DNA from: Candidatus Bathyarchaeia archaeon
Lineage (GTDB): Archaea > Thermoproteota > Bathyarchaeia > Bathyarchaeales > Bathycorpusculaceae
Direction of reading: 5' to 3'
Assembly: GCA_030019335.1 (NCBI GenBank)
Contig: JASEET010000004.1
Span: 78,149 to 142,148, forward strand
Length of the DNA: 64,000 nucleotides
Below the pieces are notes generated by a model, which made no database searches, was not told the DNA's origin, and worked only from the letters and a program-made list of their open reading frames with translations. Each line of letters starts with the position of its first letter. The first letter of the stretch is position 1. This document shows, piece after piece, positions 1-9,106 of this stretch. The position numbers and the translations under genes are program-made.

Positions 1-285
1 CTTTTGGGGTATGGTGGAAAAATCATTAAGGCGTTGGGGGCGAAAGTTGGTAAAACCATTCGTGTTTTGGAGTATGGTGTTGACAATAGAAAGTTTTTGG
101 AGGATTTGTTTGCTCCCTTAAGCATAGTAACGATAAACACTATTTGGCTGCCTGATGGAACAACAGAGACTAGGGTTATTTTGAAGAAGAGGCGGGGGAG
201 GCAACCGCCTTTTGATGTAAAGGCTTTAAAGGAGATTGCCCGTAAAGTTCGAAACATGACCTTGCGTGTGGAGTTTGCAGACTAG
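1..285 (+). CDS. KH-domain RNA-binding protein, 3' part (NusA-like KH fold)
   Basis: The frame is open from base 1, so the gene starts upstream and only about 95 C-terminal residues are seen. The first residues read GYGGKIIKALGAKVGKTIRV, close to the GxxG loop plus helix of a KH domain (usually GKGGxxIK). They are followed by LEYG and LFAP, which recall the second KH domain of archaeal NusA-like proteins. The tail is basic (KKRRGRQ) and then helical. An RNA-binding role is inferred from the fold only. It ends 16 bases before aspS on the same strand, so the two are probably co-transcribed. The exact family is uncertain because the N-terminal half is missing. Confidence 0.5.
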   Translation, partial: LLGYGGKIIKALGAKVGKTIRVLEYGVDNRKFLEDLFAPLSIVTINTIWLPDGTTETRVILKKRRGRQPPFDVKALKEIARKVRNMTLRVEFAD

Positions 286-301
286 TTGAGAGCGTGAACC
301 T

Positions 302-1621
302 ATGAAGTTGGATTCAATTGGTGATTGGCATAGAACGCATTATTCTGTGGATGTTAAGCCTGAAATGGACGGCGAAGAGGTTACGCTTTTCGGTTGGGTT
401 CAAGAGATAAGAGACCTAGGCGGAATACGTTTTATAATATTGCAGGATAGGGAAGGAACAATTCAAGTTACTGTTCCACGGAAAAAGGTAAGTAGCGAAG
501 TGTTGTCGAAGTCGGATGTTTTACAGAAGAGGTATAGTATAGGCGTAAAAGGCGTTGTGAAGAAAACCGAGATCACACCTAGAAAAGTCGAAGTGATACC
601 GAAAGAGATTAAGATTTTCAGCACAGCCACACAGTGTTTGCCAATGGACATAACTGGAAAAACACCCGCACACATAGACGTTCGATTGGACGCACGGGCA
701 TTAGACCTCTGCCAAGAAGAAAACATAGCAGTTTTCAAAATTCAACACACAGCCACAGAGGCAATACGAGATTTTCTATTTGAGAAAAGCTTCATTGAAG
801 TGCATACTCCACGCATTATTGCTTCGGCAACTGAAGGCGGTGCAGCCCTTTTCTCTGTTAAATACTTCGGGAAGAAGGCGTTTCTTGCTCAAAGCCCGCA
901 ACTGTATAAGGAAGAGCTTGTCATGAGCTTCGAGAAAGTCTTCGAAGTAGGACCTTTTTTCAGGGCTGAAGAATCACACACAAGACGTCACTTAAGCGAG
1001 TTCGTTTCGATAGATATTGAGCAGGCTTTTGCCACGGCTGAAGATGTAATGCAATTACTTGAGCAACTGATGCAATACGTTTGCAAAATTGTCAACGAAA
1101 AATGCCAAAGAGAGCTGCCAACGCTAAAGCACAGCATAGAAGTGCCAGAAGTGCCCTTTAAACGCCTAAGATACGACGATGTACTACAAGACTTAAAGCG
1201 TGAAAGGATAGAAATTCCATGGGGCGAAGACATACCAACACCAGCCTTTAGAACTCTAGGCAAAATTCACCCATACTTCTACTTCATAACCGACTGGCCA
1301 ACACATTCAAAAGCATTCTACATAAAACCACGAGACGACAACCCAGAACTGTGCGAAAGCTTCGACCTCATGTGGCGTCGGATAGAACTCGCTTCTGGCG
1401 GAACAAGAATAGCAACAAAAAAGCTTCTAATAAAAAGATTGAAAGAGAAGGGTCTAAAACCAGAATCCTTCAAACATCATTTGCAAGCCTTTGATTATGG
1501 AATGCCACCGCATGCTGGATGGGCCATAGGTCTAGAAAGACTAACAATGATGCTGACTGGAAAAAAGAACATAAGAGAAGTGACACTTTACCCAAGAGAT
1601 AGGTTCAGACTCACACCATAG
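302..1621 (+). CDS. aspS: Aspartyl-tRNA synthetase (archaeal type)
   Basis: Class II aminoacyl-tRNA synthetase that charges tRNA-Asp, and in many archaea also tRNA-Asn. The 439 residues match the short archaeal form without the bacterial insertion domain. An OB-fold anticodon-binding domain covers about 25-110. Motif 2 lies at 219-232 (FFRAEESHTRRHLSEF) and motif 3 in the last 34 residues (GLERLTMMLTG...REVTLYPRDR). The residue after GWV in the OB fold is Gln34. From memory, discriminating archaeal enzymes have Trp here and non-discriminating ones His, so tRNA specificity cannot be read off. Start ATG follows a short purine-rich stretch. The ending LYPRDRFRLTP is typical of the family. Confidence 0.95.
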   Translation: MKLDSIGDWHRTHYSVDVKPEMDGEEVTLFGWVQEIRDLGGIRFIILQDREGTIQVTVPRKKVSSEVLSKSDVLQKRYSIGVKGVVKKTEITPRKVEVIPKEIKIFSTATQCLPMDITGKTPAHIDVRLDARALDLCQEENIAVFKIQHTATEAIRDFLFEKSFIEVHTPRIIASATEGGAALFSVKYFGKKAFLAQSPQLYKEELVMSFEKVFEVGPFFRAEESHTRRHLSEFVSIDIEQAFATAEDVMQLLEQLMQYVCKIVNEKCQRELPTLKHSIEVPEVPFKRLRYDDVLQDLKRERIEIPWGEDIPTPAFRTLGKIHPYFYFITDWPTHSKAFYIKPRDDNPELCESFDLMWRRIELASGGTRIATKKLLIKRLKEKGLKPESFKHHLQAFDYGMPPHAGWAIGLERLTMMLTGKKNIREVTLYPRDRFRLTP

Positions 1622-1841
1622 CTTTAAATGATCCCAATAAAAACCGTTTTACTATTTTACCAAAAAAATCAGAGATATTAAATGTCGATTATCAGATTTT
1701 GAGCTTAAGTCTATAATGTTAGCAGAAGCCTTCAGTAACAAAACCCCAACCAAAACATAAACCTCACAAAACAAATGAATGCAACAAAAGTATATCAATT
1801 CTCAACGATTCTGGAAACAATGTCTTTTTTAGTTAAAGATG

Positions 1842-1849
1842 TTATAAAA
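1842..1849 (+). promoter_or_regulatory. Probable TATA box of purF
   Basis: TTATAAAA sits 33-40 bases upstream of the purF ATG in a 260-base intergenic stretch (1622-1881) that otherwise holds no gene I can see. Archaeal transcription usually starts about 25 bases downstream of the box, giving a leader of roughly 10 bases. This agrees with the lack of a clear ribosome-binding site before the ATG. Confidence 0.45.
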
Positions 1850-1881
1850 GTTGATAAATAACAGTCTTCTTATTCCCAACC

Positions 1882-3387
1882 ATGGGAGAGCAATTAAAAA
1901 TCGCATGTGGAGTATTCGGGGCCATAAACTTTCAAAAACAACCTATATTCCCCCATATATATTGGGGTTTAAGAGCCCAAAACCATAGGGGCCATCAGTC
2001 CCACGGTTTCCTCACATACAATAATGGAAAATTTCACGTTCAAAGAAGCTTAGACCTCGTGCCAAAAATAAAAACAAACGCACTCCAACAATGGTTTGGA
2101 CGCCTACCCGGACATATAGGCATCGGAAATGTCAGGTACACAACCTCTGGAAAAACAGACGAAAAATCGTTGATAAAAGGCACGCAACCAGTTACAGCGT
2201 CAAAAAACGGGTTTAAACTAGCTGTTTCTTTTAACGGCAATGTTGTCAACACATTTCAGCTTAAAAAAGAAATAAGCAAAGAATTTCCTAGATTCTCCTA
2301 TGAATGTGATGCAGACTTAATCTGCCACAAACTCCTAATAGAGTTAACAAAAGGTAAGGATTTAGCCTCAGCCGTTAAAACGTGCATGCAAGAAATCGAA
2401 GGAGCCTTCTCAGTGGCTGGCATCACAAAAGAAGGTAAATTCTTCGCCTTTAAAGACCCATGTGGAATAAGGCCGTTATGCGCCGGCCACAGCGAAGACC
2501 TCTCCATTTATGCCTTCTCATCAGAAACCGTCGGTCAGGACATAAATGGTTTTGAAAGGGATTTTGAACTTGAACCCGGAGAACTGGTAACAGTTTCAAA
2601 GGATGGATTTGATAGGGAAAAAATTGTAAAGAGTGAGCGAAGGGCCTTCTGTGCCTTTGAATTCGCATATTTCGCGAGACCAGATTCGCGTTTTGATAAA
2701 AAGTATGTTTATGAAATCCGCGAAGAGTTTGGGAAAAATCTTGTCAGGGAGAACCCAGACATTGTTAAGGATGCGGACATGATTCTTTCTTTGCCGGAGA
2801 CCGGCGATGACGCGGCTTTAGGGGTTCATGAAGAGTCTGGCCTGAAATGGGAGAGAGCCTCTCGTAGACACCGTTACGTGACAGAGAGGGCTTTCATTCT
2901 GCTCAATGGAGAGCGATATTCAACAATCGACAAGAAAATCAACATCCTAACATCAAAAGTTAAGGGAAAACAAGTCATAGTAACGGACGACAGCATAGTC
3001 AGAGGCGACACAACAAAAGTAATAGTGAAAAAACTGCGCAAAATGGGAGCCGAAAAAGTGTACGTATTCATAACTTTTCCGCGGATAATTGGACCATGCT
3101 TTTACGGAATAGACATGGCAACATACGGCCAACTAATAGGCTCAAAACACGACCCAAAAGAAATAACAAAAATCATAGGCGCAGACGCTGTATGCTACCA
3201 GTCAATAGAAGACTTCATAAAAGCAACAGGTTTCAGCCGAGACCAACTATGCCTCGGATGCATAACAGGAAAATACCCAACACTATTAGCACAAAAAATA
3301 GCAGATGAAATGAAGAAAAGATTCTTGGAAGGCTGCGAAGAAAAAGGAAGACTTTACGAGATGGTAGAAGCCGTCGAAAAGACTTAG
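1882..3387 (+). CDS. purF: Amidophosphoribosyltransferase (PurF)
   Basis: First committed step of purine synthesis: PRPP plus glutamine gives phosphoribosylamine. The N-terminal Ntn-hydrolase glutaminase domain has its nucleophile at Cys9 (IACGVFG), so a short propeptide must be removed. The PRPP loop is VIVTDDSIVRGDTT (about 366-378). Four cysteines that bind the 4Fe-4S cluster in the Bacillus-type enzyme are conserved: Cys257 (FCAFEFAYFARPDS), Cys406 (GPCFYGID), and Cys457 and Cys460 (CLGC). This predicts the clustered form. The length of 501 is usual. The usual GRTFI motif near the PRPP site reads ERAFI. It is followed 53 bases later by purD. Confidence 0.95.
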   Translation: MGEQLKIACGVFGAINFQKQPIFPHIYWGLRAQNHRGHQSHGFLTYNNGKFHVQRSLDLVPKIKTNALQQWFGRLPGHIGIGNVRYTTSGKTDEKSLIKGTQPVTASKNGFKLAVSFNGNVVNTFQLKKEISKEFPRFSYECDADLICHKLLIELTKGKDLASAVKTCMQEIEGAFSVAGITKEGKFFAFKDPCGIRPLCAGHSEDLSIYAFSSETVGQDINGFERDFELEPGELVTVSKDGFDREKIVKSERRAFCAFEFAYFARPDSRFDKKYVYEIREEFGKNLVRENPDIVKDADMILSLPETGDDAALGVHEESGLKWERASRRHRYVTERAFILLNGERYSTIDKKINILTSKVKGKQVIVTDDSIVRGDTTKVIVKKLRKMGAEKVYVFITFPRIIGPCFYGIDMATYGQLIGSKHDPKEITKIIGADAVCYQSIEDFIKATGFSRDQLCLGCITGKYPTLLAQKIADEMKKRFLEGCEEKGRLYEMVEAVEKT

Positions 3388-3440
3388 CGGCAAAATAAAT
3401 TAGGATTTCATGGCTATTCTTATAATTTGATGGGTCAATC

Positions 3441-4850
3441 ATGGAGAAAGTAAGCATATTAGTCGTTTCCTATGGTGCAAGAGCCGTCGCCATGGTTGAC
3501 GCTTTCACAAGAAGCCGAAAATACAAAGTGGAGATTTACGTTGCAGACAAGCAGCGAAACCCCTTCAACGTGAGAAAAGCGGTCAAGCATGTTGTCATAC
3601 CAGACTTAAACGTGGAAGCAATCTGCAAGTTCGCGCAAGTAAACAAGGACGAAATCGACTTCGGCATTGTTGGTCCAGAAAAACCAATAATAAACGGTGT
3701 ACGCGACCTTGTGGAAAAGCGAACGGGCATACCGATGATTTGTCCAACAAAGGAATACGCAATAGAGGCAAGCAAAGCCCAGCAGAGACTCCTATTCCAA
3801 GAAATCGTGCCAGAAGTAAATCCACGATTCAAAATTTTCAACCCAAAAGACTACAAAAGCCAAGAAGAAGTAAAAAAGGCTGTTTACAGTTGGGTTGACG
3901 AACTTGGAAATAAGGCTGTTGTTAAGCCAGACAAGCCAGCAGCAGGCAAAGGAGTAGGTGTATGGGGAGACCACTTCACAATCCGCGAACAACTCTTCGA
4001 ACATTTCCTAGCGAACTTCCAGCATGGGCCAGTCATAATTGAAGAGAAAATTGAGGGCGAAGAATCTAGTTTCCAAGCCTTCTGCGATGGCAAACACCTT
4101 GTAGCCTTGCCAGATACAAGAGACTACAAAAGAGCTTTCGACAACGATAAGGGACCAAACACGGGAGGCATGGGCTCTTATAAAGACATTGGCGATGTGT
4201 TACCTTTCATGACAAATGTCGATAGAGCAAAAGAAATAGAAATAGTCAACAAAATTTTTGAGAAATGGAAAGCATCAGACAATGAAGGTTTGAGGGGAAT
4301 ACCCTTCTATGTGGCTTTCATCCATACAGGCAAGGGACCAAAAATCCTTGAAAACAACAGCCGACCAGGAGACCCAGAAATACAAAACATTCTGCCAATC
4401 CTAAAGGATGATTTCGTTGACATCTGCTTCAAAATCTTGGAAGGAAATTTAACTCATGTTGAACTTGAAAGGATGGCGACTGTTGTAACCTATAAGGCTC
4501 CGCCAAACTACGGCGGCTACTCCGAAGCTTTTCCAAACCGTGTAGATAGGGATGAAATTGGCAAGCCAGTTGATTTAACAAAAGCATATGAGCTAAGCAG
4601 AAAATACGGCGAAAAAATCCACGTTTACCCGGCAGCGATGGAACTGCGTGACGACAAAGTTTATCCCCTTAAATCCAGAGCCGTATGCGTAGTAGGCATA
4701 GGTGACACCATAGAAACAGCCAGACAATTTTCTTTGGAAGGCGTAAAAGCAATCAAAGGCGGTAGTCTCTGGCACAGAACAGACATAGCTTCTAAACGGC
4801 ACATACAAAAAAGCATAGGGCATATGGAGGAACTGAGGCGCAAAAAGTGA
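3441..4850 (+). CDS. purD: Phosphoribosylamine-glycine ligase (GAR synthetase)
   Basis: Second step of purine synthesis: ATP-dependent joining of glycine to phosphoribosylamine. The layout is an N-terminal Rossmann-like domain, an ATP-grasp core (VVKPDKPAAGKGVGVW, about 154-169) and the PurD-specific segments KGPNTGGMGSY and ENNSRPGDPEIQ. The usual N-terminal glycine-rich GGREHA motif is replaced by SYGARAVAM, so the N-terminal domain is divergent. The length of 469 is slightly longer than the usual 420-440. The stop codon overlaps the ATG of the HAD gene by 4 bases, the first of three such overlaps in a chain that includes ftr. Confidence 0.93.
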   Translation: MEKVSILVVSYGARAVAMVDAFTRSRKYKVEIYVADKQRNPFNVRKAVKHVVIPDLNVEAICKFAQVNKDEIDFGIVGPEKPIINGVRDLVEKRTGIPMICPTKEYAIEASKAQQRLLFQEIVPEVNPRFKIFNPKDYKSQEEVKKAVYSWVDELGNKAVVKPDKPAAGKGVGVWGDHFTIREQLFEHFLANFQHGPVIIEEKIEGEESSFQAFCDGKHLVALPDTRDYKRAFDNDKGPNTGGMGSYKDIGDVLPFMTNVDRAKEIEIVNKIFEKWKASDNEGLRGIPFYVAFIHTGKGPKILENNSRPGDPEIQNILPILKDDFVDICFKILEGNLTHVELERMATVVTYKAPPNYGGYSEAFPNRVDRDEIGKPVDLTKAYELSRKYGEKIHVYPAAMELRDDKVYPLKSRAVCVVGIGDTIETARQFSLEGVKAIKGGSLWHRTDIASKRHIQKSIGHMEELRRKK

Positions 4851-5929
4851 AAAAAGCGTTTATCTCCGATTGCGAAGGTCCAATATCCATAAACGACAAT
4901 GCTTTCGAGATAACATCTCATTTTGTTCCAAACGGCGACAAGCTTTTCACGGTTATAAGCAGATATGATGATGTGCTTTCAGACGTTTTGAAAAGGCCAA
5001 ACTATAAGGCTGGTGACACGTTAAAGCTTATTCTGCCTTTTCTGAAGGCTCATGATGTTACAGACCATAAAATGAGCGAGTATTCAGCGCAAAGCATAAT
5101 CCTCATACAAAATGCAAAGGACACTCTCCAATTTATAAAAAGTCTGGCTGATGCGTTTGTTGTAAGCACAAGCTATGAACACTACATCAAAGCCTTATGT
5201 CAAGTCCTGGGCTTCCCACATGAGAACACTTACTGCACAAGGCTTAGCATCGATAAGTACCACATAAAAGAAAAAGAAAAAATTAGATTGAAGGAATATG
5301 CAAGAGAGATTGCAGAAATGCCCGTAATTGAAATTCCTTTAGGGGCAAAATCTCTAAACGATTTTCTGGAAAAAGATCAGAAAGTAATGCAAAGACTGGA
5401 CGAGATTTTCTGGAAGGAAATTGCAATCATGGAGTCTGGGAGGATTTTCTCTGAGGTGAATCCTATAGGTGGCGGCGAGAAGGCTGAGGCTGTTAAAGCT
5501 GCTGCTGAAAGGCTAGGTATAGGGTTGGCGGATGTTATGTATGTAGGTGACAGCATAACTGATGTAGAAGCTTTTAGGCTTGTGAGAGAAAACGGTGGCT
5601 TAACTGTCTCCTTTAACGGAAATCAATATGCTATAAAAACCGCTGAAATCGCAGTTTTATCCGAAAACAGCATAGTAACAGCAATAATTGCAGACGTATT
5701 CAGCAGACTTGGAAAACAACAAGCTATAAGCTTAGTGGAAAACTGGGGCCGCGAAGCATTAAAGAAAAGCCCAGTAAGCCAAACCTTGCTTAATCGCCTT
5801 TTTGAGTTATATCCTACAGAATTGCCCAAAGTTAAAATAATAACAAGTGAAAATATGGAGTTTCTAGCAAAGGAAAGCAGCGAATTTAGAAAAAAGGTTA
5901 GAGGAGAAGCAATTGGGAGATTGGGATAA
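4847..5929 (+). CDS. HAD-superfamily protein, EhaR-like
   Basis: HAD-fold hydrolase family. Motif I is degenerate in the N-terminal SDCEGPIS segment (residues 7-14, with the HAD Asp in DCEG). Motif IV is clear as [12 protein letters not shown] (about 224-235). Length 360. It resembles the archaeal protein annotated as energy-converting hydrogenase A subunit R (EhaR), a name based on methanogen operons and not on chemistry. No hydrogenase genes are present here. It is chained by 4-base overlap to purD upstream and by a 1-base overlap (TAATG) to ftr downstream, so a role near C1 or purine metabolism is possible. The substrate is unknown. Confidence 0.7.
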   Translation: MKKAFISDCEGPISINDNAFEITSHFVPNGDKLFTVISRYDDVLSDVLKRPNYKAGDTLKLILPFLKAHDVTDHKMSEYSAQSIILIQNAKDTLQFIKSLADAFVVSTSYEHYIKALCQVLGFPHENTYCTRLSIDKYHIKEKEKIRLKEYAREIAEMPVIEIPLGAKSLNDFLEKDQKVMQRLDEIFWKEIAIMESGRIFSEVNPIGGGEKAEAVKAAAERLGIGLADVMYVGDSITDVEAFRLVRENGGLTVSFNGNQYAIKTAEIAVLSENSIVTAIIADVFSRLGKQQAISLVENWGREALKKSPVSQTLLNRLFELYPTELPKVKIITSENMEFLAKESSEFRKKVRGEAIGRLG

Positions 5930-6840
5930 TGATTAAGAAAGCCGAAATTGAAGACACATACGCGGAAGCCTTTGAAGGAATTTTCTGCCGAGTAATAGTT
6001 ACTGCTGATGATGAGGAGACACTGCGAAAAGCTGCTGAAGACGCCACAGCCACACCTTCAATAGTCATCGGCAGGGTTGAAGGCGGAATAGAAAAATGGC
6101 TAAGCGGAGAAGAAACTCCAGACAAGCGTAAAGGAGCAATACTTCAGTTTTGGGGAGGAATAAACCCTAAAAAACCCTTTTCAGACTCCTTGAAAAAGCT
6201 TGAGATTGAACTTTCTTATAGAATCCGCCAAGACATTTTGGTTAAGCCCTTTACCGCGTTGTTTGATGCATTGCCTAATGCAGAAGGAAAAATGGACATG
6301 ATGGAACGCGTTGGACACTGTGGAGACGGTTACGAATGGATGGAAAAACGTTATGGACGCAACGTAATAGTCGTGCCGATAATGGTTCCAGACTTTCTCA
6401 TCGAACGTTATCTTGGTTATGCACGTGGGGTTATTGGTGCAAACTTCTGGATAATGTGCAAAACAAAAGAAGCACTGAAAAATGCTAGCGAAAAAGCTTT
6501 AGGAGCAATACACAAAATCAATGGCGTAGTAACACCATTCGACATTTGCTCAGCAGGCTCAAAACCAGAAACACGTTTCCCCGAGATAGGACCAACAACA
6601 AACCATCAGTATTGCCCATCCCTAAAGCAGAAACTAGGCAATACGTCGAAAGTGCCCGAAAACGTCAACTATATTCCAGAAATAGTAATCAACGGAACTT
6701 CGCTGCAAGCTGTTAAAGAAGCAATGAGAGCAGGCATAGAAGCAGCTCTTAACGCCGATGGCGTTGCAAAGATTTCTGCTGGAAATTATGGTGGGAAACT
6801 GGGCGATTATAAGATTTATTTGCGCGAGCTGTTCCCATGA
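5929..6840 (+). CDS. ftr: Formylmethanofuran:tetrahydromethanopterin N-formyltransferase
   Basis: Transfers a formyl group between methanofuran and tetrahydromethanopterin, the second step of the archaeal methyl branch of the Wood-Ljungdahl or methanogenesis pathway. Recognised by the family start [10 protein letters not shown], the middle [15 protein letters not shown] and the ending [18 protein letters not shown], nearly identical to methanogen Ftr. The length of 303 is normal (about 297). ATG overlaps the HAD stop, and the TGA overlaps the ATG of the PfkB kinase. No other gene of the pathway (fwd, mch, mtd, mer) is in the window. The coupling to purD is the notable point. Confidence 0.9.
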   Translation: MIKKAEIEDTYAEAFEGIFCRVIVTADDEETLRKAAEDATATPSIVIGRVEGGIEKWLSGEETPDKRKGAILQFWGGINPKKPFSDSLKKLEIELSYRIRQDILVKPFTALFDALPNAEGKMDMMERVGHCGDGYEWMEKRYGRNVIVVPIMVPDFLIERYLGYARGVIGANFWIMCKTKEALKNASEKALGAIHKINGVVTPFDICSAGSKPETRFPEIGPTTNHQYCPSLKQKLGNTSKVPENVNYIPEIVINGTSLQAVKEAMRAGIEAALNADGVAKISAGNYGGKLGDYKIYLRELFP

Positions 6841-7757
6841 CCCGTTTCGACGCTGTTGGATTCGGCGCCCTCAACGTGGACAAACTCTTCAAAGTAAACA
6901 AAATAGCCTCAGCAGAAGAAGAAAGCTTTGTTACGGGTTTCGAAGAGGCCTGCGGCGGTTCAGCAGCCAACACCATTGTCGGCTTGGCAAGGCTCGGCTG
7001 CAAAGTAGGCTTTATTGGAAAAGTTGCTGACGACAGAGATGGCAGAATGCTGCTTGAGGATTTTCGAAGAGAAGGTGTTGATACAAACGGCATAATCGTG
7101 GCAAGGCATGGCAGAAGCGGAACAGCCATGGGCTTCGTAGACAGAAAAGGTGAACGCGCATTATACGTTGACCCGGGCGTAAACGACACAATAGAATTCG
7201 ACGAAGTAAACAAGGAATATGCGTTTCAAACACGATTTTTACATTTAACATCTTTTGTTGGAGAGAAATCCTTCCAAACCCAGAAAAGGCTTTTTGAAAT
7301 TCTTCCAAAAAACGTTAAGGTAAGCCTAGATATAGGCGAATTATACGCAAGAAAAGGATTAGAAGCTTTAGAGCCGATACTGAGCAGAACCTTTGTTATG
7401 ATGCCAAATGCAAAAGAACTGCAAATTTTGACGAAAAAAGCTGATTACAGAGAAAATGCAGAACTTTTGCTCGAAAAAGGCGTGAAAACAGTTGCTGTCA
7501 AACTGGGTAGTAAAGGCTGCTACGTAGCAGATGGGAAAGAAAGCCACATGATAGAAGCATTTGAAGTGAATGTTGTTGACACGACGGGTGCTGGCGACGC
7601 CTTCTGCGCTGGTTTCCTTTATGGTTTAATATCTGGCAAAAGCCTTTATGAATGTGGAAGACTAGGCAATTTTGTCGCTTCTAGATGCATAATGAAAATG
7701 GGTGCGAGGGCTGGACTACCAAGACTTACAGATTTGATGAAAAACAAGTTGGCGTGA
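6837..7757 (+). CDS. PfkB-family sugar or nucleoside kinase
   Basis: Ribokinase-fold kinase. The N-terminal signature is [15 protein letters not shown] (about 40-54) and the C-terminal signature is [13 protein letters not shown] (about 248-260), where GAGD forms the anion hole and Asp is the catalytic base. Length 306 is standard. Archaeal homologues phosphorylate ribose, nucleosides or ketohexoses. Its place as the last gene of the purD-HAD-ftr chain makes a nucleoside kinase plausible, but sequence alone does not fix the substrate. Confidence 0.85.
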   Translation: MTRFDAVGFGALNVDKLFKVNKIASAEEESFVTGFEEACGGSAANTIVGLARLGCKVGFIGKVADDRDGRMLLEDFRREGVDTNGIIVARHGRSGTAMGFVDRKGERALYVDPGVNDTIEFDEVNKEYAFQTRFLHLTSFVGEKSFQTQKRLFEILPKNVKVSLDIGELYARKGLEALEPILSRTFVMMPNAKELQILTKKADYRENAELLLEKGVKTVAVKLGSKGCYVADGKESHMIEAFEVNVVDTTGAGDAFCAGFLYGLISGKSLYECGRLGNFVASRCIMKMGARAGLPRLTDLMKNKLA

Positions 7758-7769
7758 GGTTTTCTTTAA

Positions 7770-8288
7770 ATGAAGCAGTATCTGCTGAAGAGCGGGCAAA
7801 AAGTCACTGTAAGGGAGGCAAATGAGGATGATGCAGGAGTGATAAAGAAGATTGTCAACAATGTTGCATCAGAAAAATATTATGTTGTTCCAGAACGTTC
7901 AAGAGAAGATTGGGATGAAGCTATTAGGGAAATAAGAAATAGGAAAGGTCTAATCATAGTTGCACAAGTCTATGGGAAAACTGTGGGCATGGCGCATCTG
8001 GTTAGAGGAAAATTTACGAAAAACGAACATGTGGGTTTTTTGGGCATTTTGGTTTTAAAGGGATTTAGAAGAATTAGCATCGGAGAAGCGATGATGAATT
8101 ACATAATGGAATGGGCTCAGAAACAAGATGGATTAGAAAAAATTTCCTTAACTGTTTTCTCAACAAATAAGGCAGCAATAAACTTGTATCGCAAATTTGG
8201 GTTTGCAATTGAAGGCATAAGCAAAAAACAGTACAAAGTTGAAGGAAAATACATCGACGAAATAACAATGGGAAAATTCTTAACCTAA
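7770..8288 (+). CDS. GNAT-family N-acetyltransferase
   Basis: Single GNAT domain of 172 residues starting with TVREANEDDAG. The acetyl-CoA loop region reads VLKGFRRISIGEAMMNYI, where the usual RxxGxG/A appears as RRISIGEA. The C-terminal YRKFGFAIEG is the usual beta-bulge segment of the RimI-like group. It lies 12 bases after the PfkB kinase and ends tail to tail with purQ, overlapping its last codons by 4 bases. The acceptor substrate is unknown. Confidence 0.8.
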   Translation: MKQYLLKSGQKVTVREANEDDAGVIKKIVNNVASEKYYVVPERSREDWDEAIREIRNRKGLIIVAQVYGKTVGMAHLVRGKFTKNEHVGFLGILVLKGFRRISIGEAMMNYIMEWAQKQDGLEKISLTVFSTNKAAINLYRKFGFAIEGISKKQYKVEGKYIDEITMGKFLT

Positions 8289-9103
8289 CTTTCCTTTTCC
8301 AAATAGCTAATCAAGTTTTCAAAGATTAGTTTTCCATCGCCGTATTGTGGCATCCACCCTTGCCTTGTCCAGTCTGGTTGTTGCCACCAGTAGAAGGCTC
8401 TTTCAGGATGCGGCATCAAACCAAATATTGTTCCTTCAGAATTACATACGCCCGCTATATCATAGAAAGAACTGTTCGGGTTTATTGGAAAACAACCTTC
8501 AGCGTATTCACCGTTTTTATAGCAGTATCTAAAAACCAGCTGGTCATTTTCATAAAGTCTTTCCAAATACTGTTTTTCCTTTTCTTTTGCGAATATAAAT
8601 CTGCCTTCCGAGTGGGCAACAGGCATCCGCAAGATTTTTCCTTTAGGAACTTTCCATGTGAATATGCATTTTCCTTTGTTTTCGTGTTTGATGTGAACCC
8701 AGCGGCAATTATAGCCGGGAGGAACATTTGTGGCTAGGGATGCCTCTGGATACGAGCTTATTCCTTCAAATCCTGGAAGCAAACCGGCTTCAACAAGCAC
8801 TTGGAAACCGTTACAAATTCCGAGGATTGGACGGTTTTCGTCGGCAAATACTTTCAGTTCTTTGCCTAATTTAGCAATTATCCATTTAGCCCATATAACG
8901 CCAGCCCGCACATAATCTCCGTAAGAGAAGCCACCCGGAAAAATCAAGGCATCGTATTCCAGAAGGCTTCGGCGTTTAACCATCTCGTTTACATGCACAA
9001 TTTCAGCTTGAACACTTAATTCTTCGAGTGAGCGTTTCGTTTCTGCATCACAGTTTGTTCCACCCACACGCAAAATGCAGACCTTAATCTCTTCGCTTTT
9101 CAT
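8285..9103 (-). CDS. purQ: FGAM synthase glutaminase subunit (PurQ)
   Basis: Class I glutamine amidotransferase that supplies ammonia to PurL in making formylglycinamidine ribonucleotide. The catalytic cysteine is Cys97 in GICNGFQVL. The His-Glu pair is in LMPHPERAF near residue 237. Length 272 is within the archaeal range (220-270). It is last in the purS-purL-purQ operon, starting 3 bases after purL ends, so the three subunits are probably made together. Confidence 0.95.
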   Translation of the reverse strand: MKSEEIKVCILRVGGTNCDAETKRSLEELSVQAEIVHVNEMVKRRSLLEYDALIFPGGFSYGDYVRAGVIWAKWIIAKLGKELKVFADENRPILGICNGFQVLVEAGLLPGFEGISSYPEASLATNVPPGYNCRWVHIKHENKGKCIFTWKVPKGKILRMPVAHSEGRFIFAKEKEKQYLERLYENDQLVFRYCYKNGEYAEGCFPINPNSSFYDIAGVCNSEGTIFGLMPHPERAFYWWQQPDWTRQGWMPQYGDGKLIFENLISYLEKES

Positions 9104-9106
9104 AGC

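Noticed and set aside
6749..7213. 154-codon frame on the minus strand
   Set aside because: It lies fully antisense to ftr and the PfkB gene, which are certain. The translation is Ser/Pro-rich with no family likeness.
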